In this document: positions 1-9,100 of the stretch, piece by piece | Layout of the letters: every line of letters starts with the position of its first letter | Numbering within the stretch: the first letter of the stretch is position 1 | Assembly: GCA_023251805.1 (NCBI GenBank) | Contig: JAHEYB010000032.1 | Coordinates: 1 to 40,256, forward strand | Source: Bacteroidota bacterium | GTDB taxonomy: Bacteria > Bacteroidota > Bacteroidia > 2-12-FULL-35-15 | Reading direction: 5' to 3' | Length of the DNA stretch: 40,256 bases | Translations under genes and position numbers: made by a program | The notes under the pieces: model-generated | What the model saw: the letters and a program-made list of their open reading frames with translations, nothing else | Databases searched by the model: none | What the model was told of the DNA's origin: nothing

Positions 1-102
1 GGTTAGGATTTGGTATTGAGGTTTTCCAGTGAATGTGCGGGATTGGGAATAGCCTAAAACTACTATAATAATAAAAGTAAAAAGGAGTAGATGTTTTTTC
101 AT
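1..102 (-). CDS. N-terminus of an exported protein (partial, runs off the left edge)
   Basis: Reading leftward from an ATG at 102-100, 34 codons are open to the window edge. The peptide begins MKKHLLLFTF and has a lysine n-region, a hydrophobic core of about 13 residues and an LGYSQ end, a typical Bacteroidota Sec signal peptide. Nothing of the mature protein is visible, so the function is unknown. The sequence just upstream on its strand reads TATATTTA, close to the TAnnTTTG -7 element, which would give a very short leader. The same 5' end recurs in decayed form near 12.1 kb. It lies downstream of the terminator of the giant adhesin gene, so it is probably a separate unit. Confidence 0.6.
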   Translation of the reverse strand, partial: MKKHLLLFTFIIIVVLGYSQSRTFTGKPQYQILT

Positions 103-133
103 AGAGTAAATATAGGGAAAGAAGCGTAAAACA

Positions 134-171
134 AAAAAGCCCTTCGCAAATTAATTCACGAAGGGCTTTTT
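134..171 (-). terminator. Rho-independent terminator of the giant adhesin gene
   Basis: A perfect 13-bp stem (134-146 with 159-171, AAAAAGCCCTTCG arm) with a 12-nt loop lies 15 bp after the adhesin stop codon. On the minus strand it ends in a run of six T. The A-tract on the other side would let it work on the plus strand too, but no plus-strand gene enters it. Confidence 0.85.
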
Positions 172-185
172 CATTAGGAAATATT

Positions 186-3100
186 TTATTTCACTATAGT
201 TACCGTACCAACATATTCATGCGCACTTCCGGCAAAATCATCCACATTTACTTTCCAAACATACACATCAATTTGTGCAATTTTGTCTCCGCCATTTGCT
301 CTACCATCCCAGCCTTTATTTAAATCGGTTGTTTTGTAGATCAGATTTCCCCAACGATCGAAGATCATCATCTCGTAAGTATCTATATCGTAACCAATAA
401 TTTTAGGGCCAAAAGTATCATTTGTTCCATCATGGTTAGTTGGAGTAAATGCATTCGGAATATAGAATACATATTCCGGAACCACCTCAACATTGTTGTA
501 TGCAGTATCTGTACATCCAAATGAATTTGTTACCACTTGCTGAACAACATAAACTCCTGTATTCGGATAAATGAAATTCGGATTTTGATCTGTGCCGGTA
601 TACAATCCGGTTTGTGGATTTGTATAAATAAAATCCCATAACCAACTCGTAGCTCCGGTAGATTGATCTGTAAAAGCAACCAGAGGAGAAGAAGCAGTAG
701 CAGGGTTTGGAGAAAAACTAAATCCGGCTGTTGGTCCAGGGAATACATCTATGAAAGAAGTGTTAGTAGCTGATGAAACACAACCAGAAGGAGTTGTAGC
801 AGTAAGTGTTACGTTATAAGATCCCGGAGTTGGATATACATGATTCACATTTGTTCCAGTTGCTGAACCACTACCATCACCAAAATTCCAAGAGAATGTA
901 GTGCCAGCAATATTGCTTAATCCAGTAAACTGTGCAAAGAAATCTTCACAACCCGCTGTATCAGGAGATGTCATAAATATTACGGCTAAAGGATTTACAG
1001 TTACAGTTGCTGTATCAGAAATAGATATTGAACAACCACCATCATTAACAGTAACAATATAATCGAACGGTGAAGAACCAAGTGGTGGACTAACAGATTG
1101 AGAAGCTCCGGTAAATCCATTGCTCCAAGTATATGTATATGGTCCCCCCGTTCCACCAATTGCACTTGCAGAAATGGTAACAAAACTTCCTTCACAAACT
1201 GTAACGTCTGTTGCGAAAACAGCTATTTGTGGATTTACAAACACAGTTGTTGCAGTTGATGTTGAAGCGCATCCATTAGCATCTACTACAGCAACCGTAT
1301 AACTTGTTGTTGAAGTTGGAGTAACAACAAAAGGTCCGCCTGTTGTTCCGAACGAACTAGGATTCCAAATATAAGTATAAGGTGCTGTTCCACCAGAACC
1401 GGCTCCATATATCTGAGCTAATTGCCCAATACAAATTGTATCGTTAGGCGCGCCAATTACACTTAATGGGCTTGGTTGATTTAATACAACAGAACCTGAA
1501 ACAGTACATCCATTTGCATCCGTAACAATTACGTTATAAACACCAGCAGGTAATCCTGTTGCTGTTACAGCGGTTTGTGTTCCTGGCGACCATGCATATG
1601 TATATAAAGGCTGTCCACCGGTTACCAAAACAGTAACATCACCGTTCGATAATCCATTACAGGATGGCATGTTAGAAGTAAATCCTGAAATTGTCGGTCC
1701 GGCTATGTCAGAAAGAACCACCGTAGTGTCGGCAGTACATCCATTTGCATCGGTAACTATTGCTAAGTAAGATCCTGCTGGCAATGACAAAGCAATGGCA
1801 GTCGTTTGCGATGAAGGGTCGTTCCATAAATAAGTAAATCCTGGTGTTCCACCTGTAGGAGTAACAGAAACAAATCCGTTTGAGTTACCACAAGTGCTTG
1901 GATTTGTAATTGTAGTGAGAGTAATAGGTGGTGGCTGAGTAATAACATAGGTCATCACTTGAGAACAACCATTTAAGTCGGTAACAGTTACCTGATATGA
2001 TCCTGCAACAAGGTTTGTTACCGTTGAACTTGCTCCCACTGAAGGAATCCAACTGTAAGTATATCCTGGAGTACCACCAGTTACACTGATAGTGATTTGT
2101 CCATTATTACCAGCATTACAAGAAACATTTGTTTGAGAAACAAGATTGATATTTATTGCTGTTGGTTCTGTAACAATAGCAACCGCAACACTTGTACAAC
2201 CGTTTGCATCGGTAGTAGTTACCGAATATGTTTGTGCACATAATCCCGTAGCTGTAGTAGTAGTTTGTAAACCAACATCATTCCATAAATAAGTATAAGG
2301 ACCAGTTCCACCACCGGCAAGCACAGTGGCAGCTCCATCGCAAGCCAAGTTGCAAGTTGTACTTACAGTAGAAATAATTCCACTGATGAGTGGAGTAGGC
2401 TCAGCAATGCTGACTGCAATAGAAGCAGTACAACCTGCGCCATCTGTTACAACAAATGAATAAGTTCCACCGGATAAGTTATTCGCAAATGTACCAGTTT
2501 GAACAGGACTTGTTGTCCAACTGCTTGTATAAGGTAAAGTCCCACCGGAGATTGCACCTTGAGCACTTCCGTTTGCAGCACCAGAACAGGTTACATCTGT
2601 ACTGCTAACGATAGAAACAACAGGAGCCGTATTATCATTTACGTTTGCTGTGGCTGTTACTATGCAACCACTATTATCTGTAATCGAAATAGTATACACA
2701 CCGGCATTTAAACCTGTCGCACAAATAGTTGTTTGTATTGCAGGATCGTTCCAAGAAAAAGCAAATGGAGGCGAACCGCCTGTTATAGAAGCACAAGCAC
2801 TTCCATTAGCTGTACCACAATCAGAATTTGTAGTTGTAGTTGTAACAGCAAGCACTGTAGGTTCGGTAATAACAACCGAATTAATTGCTGTACATCCATT
2901 TGCATCCGTTACGGTTAAGTTCTGCGGACCTGCACACAATGCTGTTATCGTTGGTGTAGTTTGTAAAGAAGGGATCCACATAAAAGTGTATGGTCCTGTA
3001 CCACCTGTATAAACAGCTGTTGCCTGCGCATCACATGCACCAAAACAACTTACGTTAGTATTATTAATTGTTGCAATTAATGGATTTGGTTCTGTAATAA

Positions 3101-6100
3101 TTACTGTAGTAGAAGCAGTACACCCATTTGCATCTGTAGCAGTAACGGTATAAGTATCGGCACACAAGTTATTTACAGAACCACCAGCAGTTCCACCCGG
3201 ATTCCACATAAAACTAAATGGTGCTGTTCCACCTGTTACGCCTGCAGAAGCAAATCCGTCACAAGCGCCAAAACATGAATTATGTCCCACACTTGTAATG
3301 TTTACGGTCAATGAAGTAGGGCTTATAATTGTTGCAGTAGCTGTTGCAGTACAACCATTTGCATCGGTTGTAGAAACAGTATATGAACCAGAACACAATG
3401 CAGTAGCCGTTGGTGTTGATTGCCCGGATGGTGTCCATAAATAAGTAATAGGTCCAGTTCCTGCAGAAAGACTAACTGTTGCAGTTCCATTGCACATTCC
3501 GCTGCAAGAAACATTGGTAGTTGTTGTACTTGCTAAAATTGCAGGAGGATTTGTTAATGTAGTATTTGTAAGAGTGATACAACCATTCGCATCGGTTACT
3601 TGCAATGAATAGGTTCCTGCAGTAACTCCGCTTAAGAAACTTGTTGTTGCTCCACCAGGTGACCAAAGATAAGAGTAACCTATTGTTCCGCCTGTTGTGG
3701 ATGAAGTAATACTTCCGTTTGAAGAACCAAAACAAGTAGGTTGAGTTGAAGTCAATGAAGTTACAAGCAATGCCGGCTCTGTTATTGTTGCTGAAGTTGT
3801 AGCAACACAACCATTCACATCGGTTGCAGTTAAGGTATATGTTCCTGCTCCTAAATTAGTAGCAGTTGGTAAGGTTTGAGCATCCGACCATAGGAAAGTA
3901 AATGGACTAGTACCACCACTTACAGTAACAGTAGCACTTCCATTTGTTAATCCATTACAAGAAACATTTGTAACACTAAAAACAGTTGCTACTGGTCCGG
4001 CTAAGTTATTAACTGTAACAGAAACACTTTGAGAACAAGAGTTTGCATCGGTTACGATAACAACATAAGTATTAGAAGCTAAACCTGTAGCAGTAGCAGT
4101 CGTTTGAACCGGAGTTGTGCTCCATGAATAAGTATATGGACCCATTCCTCCTCCAGCTGTAACAGTTGCACTTCCGTTTGACAAACCACAATTTGCATCA
4201 ACAACAGTTGTACTTAATGCCATTGGTGCCGGCTCTGTAATAGTAGTAGATACAGGTTTAGTACAACCATTCGCATCTGTGATGGTGCAAGTATACGAAC
4301 CTGCAGTTAGGCCAAAAGCTGTTTGGGTTGTTTGTGAGGTAGGAGTCCAGAAATAAGTATAAGGTCCTGTTCCACCAGAGGCAGTACAAATTGAACTACC
4401 TGTATTTCCTCCATTACAAAACACGTTGAAATTTGTAAATGAACCTGCAAGAATTGTAGGCTGAGTGATTATAGTTGACGCAGTTGCAATACATCCATTT
4501 CCGTCTGTAACAGTAACCGTGTATGATGCAGGTGATAAGTTTATAGCTGTAACCGTAGTTTGTGCTGAAGGGCTCCAAGAATAAGTAAATGGAGGAGTTG
4601 CTCCTGCACTCATAGAAACAGTGGCATTTCCATCAGCATTACCAGTACATGTAACATTGTTGCTAGTTATTGTTGCTGTTCCACCTGGTGTTGAGCCTAC
4701 GCTAACGGTGGCAGATTGAGTACAAGAGTTTGCATCTGTAACAACAACTGTATAGTTTCCTGCTGTTATACCACTTGCTGTAGAACTTGTTTGTCCAGTC
4801 GGTGTCCATAAATAAGTATAGATAGGCGTTCCTCCTGACGCAACTACTGAAGCAGAACCGTTAGATGCAGTACAAATTGCGTTAATAGATGAAGTAGTTA
4901 AAGCTAAAATTGCAGGCTGAGTAATGGTTGCAGATAAAGTTACTGTGCAACCATTCGCATCTTTAATAATGATGGTATGAGCACCTGGAGCTAAACTTCC
5001 GAATGTGGCACCGGCAACAAATGCCCCGCCATCGATGGAATAGGTATAAGTAGTTGTTCCGCCAGAAGCAGAAACAGTGACAGAGCCGTTATTTGCACCA
5101 AAACAAGTAATATTAGTTTGTGCACTAATAGTTCCCGTAAGTAAAGATGGCTGTGTGATTGTAAAAGGGACAGTGACAGTACAAGCGTTTCCATCTTGTG
5201 CTGTAACAGTATACGATCCGGCTGTTAATCCAGCGAATGTTCCGCTTGCTACAAATGGTCCACCGTTTAAAGAGTAAGTATAAGCAGGTACAGATCCGCT
5301 GGCAGTAACAATTGCACTTCCGTTAGTTCCGCCATTGCAACTAACATTTGTGGTTACAAGAGATGTCGTCAATCCACTTAAATTGTTAACTGTAACAGTA
5401 GTTGTATTTGTACAACCATTTGCATCACTCACTGTAACGGTATATGTTGAAGCAGTAAGTCCAGTAAAAGTTGTTCCAGCTTGGAACGTTGTTCCATTAA
5501 TTGAATAAGTATAAGTTGGAGTTCCACTTGCTCCTGTTGCAGTTATCGATCCGTTTGAAGCTCCACAAGTGGCATGGACAACTGAAGCAGAAACTGTAAC
5601 CTGAGTTGGTTGTGTAATTATCGTGGTAGTTGTTCTTGTACATCCACTTGCATCAGTAATTGTTACAGTATATGTTCCCGCGCCTAAACCAGTTGCTGTT
5701 GCAGCTGTTCCGCCTGATGCAGCCCATAAGTAAGTATAACCTGGAGTTCCTCCTCCTGCTACAACACTTGCTGTTCCATTGGTTCCGCCAAAACAAGAAA
5801 CAGAAGTATTACTTGCTGTTCCTGTAATAATAGTTGGTTGTGCAATTACAGCTGTAGCAGTTGCAGTACATCCTCCAACTCCGGTAACTGTTACAGTATA
5901 TGTTCCAGCAGCTAAACCACTAGCTGTAGCGGCAGTTCCACCACTTGGTGCCCAAGAATAAGTATAAGGAGTTACTCCACCACTTCCAGTAACCGTGGCA
6001 GTTCCATTAGTCCCGGCAAAACAGGTAACAGGTGTAACAACGGTTGATGCTGATAAAGCAGGAGGCTGAGTAATAGTTACAGGCACTGAAACCGTGCAAC

Positions 6101-9100
6101 CGTTTGCATCTTTTGCTATAATAGTGTAAGAGCCCGCAGCTAATGAACCGAAAGTTCCACTCGCAAAATAGGTAACTCCACCATTAATCGAATAAGTGTA
6201 AGGACCGGTAGATCCCGATGCTGTGATAGTAACAGAACCATTTGTTCCACCAAAACAACTCACATTTATTTGTGCAGTAATTGATGCAGTTAAACCCGAA
6301 AGATCTGCTACAGTGGTAGAAGAGGTTGCAGTACAACCATTCGCATCCGTTACCGTAACAGTATAAGTTGCAGCAGCTAAACCAGAAGCAGTAGAAGCGC
6401 TTCCACCACTTGGTGACCAAGAATATGAATAAGCAGTTGTTCCGCCTGAAGCAGTTGCAGAAGTTGTTCCGTTAGCTAATCCGCATGTAGAACTTGTATT
6501 TGTTGTAGAAACAGAAAGCAATGTTGGTTGAGTAACAGTTGTAGTAGTAGTTCTAGTACAACCACTCGCATCGGTAATAGTAACAGTGTATGTTCCCGCG
6601 CCTAAACCAGTTGCTGTTGCAGCTGTTCCGCCTGATGCAGCCCATAAGTAAGTATAACCTGGAGTTCCTCCTCCTGCTACAACACTTGCTGTTCCATTGG
6701 TTCCGCCAAAACAAGAAACAGGAGTATTACTTGCTGCTCCTGTAATAATTGTTGGTTGTACAATTACAGCTGTTGCCGTTGCAGTACATCCTCCAACTCC
6801 GGTAACTGTTACAGTATATGTTCCAGCAGCTAAACCACTAGCTGTAGCGGCAGTTCCACCACTTGGTGCCCAAGAATAAGTATAAGGAGTAACTCCACCA
6901 CTTCCTGTAACAGTAGCAGTTCCGTTAGTTCCAGCAAAACAGGAAACCGGTGTAACTACTGTAGATGCTGACAAAAGTGGAGGTTGAGTTATTGTTGCGT
7001 TTGCAGTTACAATACATCCAACGTTATCTGTAACAGTAACAGTATATGTTCCGGCAGCTAAACCGGTTGCTGTTGTTCCTGTTCCACCGCTTGGCGACCA
7101 TACTTGAGTATAAGGAGAAGTCCCACCGGAAATTGTTACCGATGCCGAACCGTTTGTTCCACCAAAACAAGTTACATTACTAATAACTGTAGTACTTGCT
7201 GTAGGTGATAAACTATTGTTTACCGCTACGGAGTTTGTACTTGTACATCCATTGTTATCTGTAACAGTAACAGTATAAGATGCTGCAGGCAATCCAGTTG
7301 CAGTAGCAGAAGTTCCTCCTACAGGAGTCCAAGAATAGGTATAAGGTGAAGTTCCACCACCAACAGTTACAGATGCTTGTCCGTTAGATGCACCACATGT
7401 TGCATTTACAGAACCCATCGTAAGTGTCATTCCTGTTGGTTGAGTAACAGTTTGCGTAGCTGTTGAAATACAGCCATTATTTGTTGTAACAGTTACGGTG
7501 TATGTTCCAGCTGCTAATCCTGTTGCGGTAGCTGCTGTCCCTCCACTTGGAGACCATGAATAAGTATAAGGCGTTGTGCCACCTGCTGCAACAACTGTTG
7601 CAGTACCATTGGTTCCTCCGAAACAAGAAACATTCACGTGTGATGGAGTTAATGAAGCAGGTGGAGTAACTGTAACTGTTACAGATGTAGTGTTAGTACA
7701 TCCACTAGCTGCAGTTCCGGTTACAGTATATGTTGTAGTTGATCCAGGATTAGCAGTAACTGTGGCACCAGTAGTTGCACTTAGTCCACCAGCTGGCGAC
7801 CAAGCATAAGTATTGGCTCCTGAAACAGTTAAACTGCCTGCAATGCCGGTACAAATAGTAATTGGTGAAACGGATAAAACAGGTAAAGGATTAACTGTAA
7901 CTATCACCGTTGTAGTATTTGTACATCCTGCCGCAGTTGTTCCTGTTACAGTATATGTTGTTGTAGAAGCTGGATTAGCAGTTACAGAAGTTCCTGTAGT
8001 AGCACTCAGTCCACCGGCAGGAGCCCATGTATAAGTTGAAGCACCTGAAGCAGTTAATAATCCAGATAATCCAGCACAAATAGTAAGTGGTGGAACGTTA
8101 ACCGTTGGTAATGGATTTACAGTAACTGTAACAGTAGTAGTATTTGTACAACCCGAAACCGCAGTACCAGTAACAGTGTAAGTTGTTGTTCCCACAGGAT
8201 TAGCAGTAACAGATGTTCCTGTTGTTGCGCTCAATCCTGTTCCCGGAGCCCAAGAATATGTGGAAGCACCCGAAGCCGTTAGTGTTCCTGGAGTTCCAGC
8301 ACAAATAGCAATTGCAGGAACTGTAATAGTTGGTAAAGGATTAACAGTAATAGTTGAAACTACTGTTCCAGTACAACCTCCGGCTGTTCCAGTTACAGTA
8401 TAACTTGTTGTTGTTGCTGGAGAACCTGTAACACTTGTTCCTGTAGTAGAACTTAAACCAGCTGTCCAAGAATAAGTTGTTGCACCCCCAGCTGTTAAAG
8501 TTGCTGTTTGTCCAACACAAATTGTTGGAGAGTTAACTGTCGGACTTATGCTTCCACCAATTGTAATGGTAGCAACAGCAGTACTTGTACATCCTAAAGA
8601 TGTTCCTGTTACAGTATAGCTTGTTGTTACAGCTGGGGATCCAGTAACGGTTGATCCTGTAGTTGAACTTAATCCAGCAGTCCACGAATAGGTTGTAGCA
8701 CCAGTAGCTGTAAGTGTTGCAGTTTGTCCGGGACAAATACTTGGTGAATTAACAGTTGTAACTGGAACAGGGTTTACAGTAACAGTAACAGTAGTTGTAC
8801 CTGTACATCCCAAAGTAGTTCCTGTAACAGTATAAGTTGTAGTTCCTGCAGGATTTGCTGTTACCGAAGTTCCGGTTGTAGCGCTCAGTCCTGTTGCAGG
8901 AGTCCAAGAATAAGTCGTAGCACCACTTGCAGTTAATGTTCCTGGTGTTCCTGCACAAATAGTAATTGCTGGAACGCTTATTACAGGATTTGGATTAACA
9001 GTAATAGTAACAGTTGCAGTTCCTGTACATCCTAATGCGGAAGTTCCAGTAACTGTATATGTAGTGGTAGTAGCAGGATTACCTGTAACAGTAGCTCCGG

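Larger units (their letters stand above)
1473..7665 (-). repeat. 27 tandem SprB-type repeats (about 229 bp each)
   Basis: Each unit translates to about 76 residues with the order: NVSCFGGTNG-like start, a GG-PYTYxW core, ATGLxAGTYTVTVTD, NGCT, then TQP or a similar linker. Two cysteines per unit, about 45-50 residues apart, suggest one disulfide per repeat. Limits are approximate and were read from the linker positions. Confidence 0.9.
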
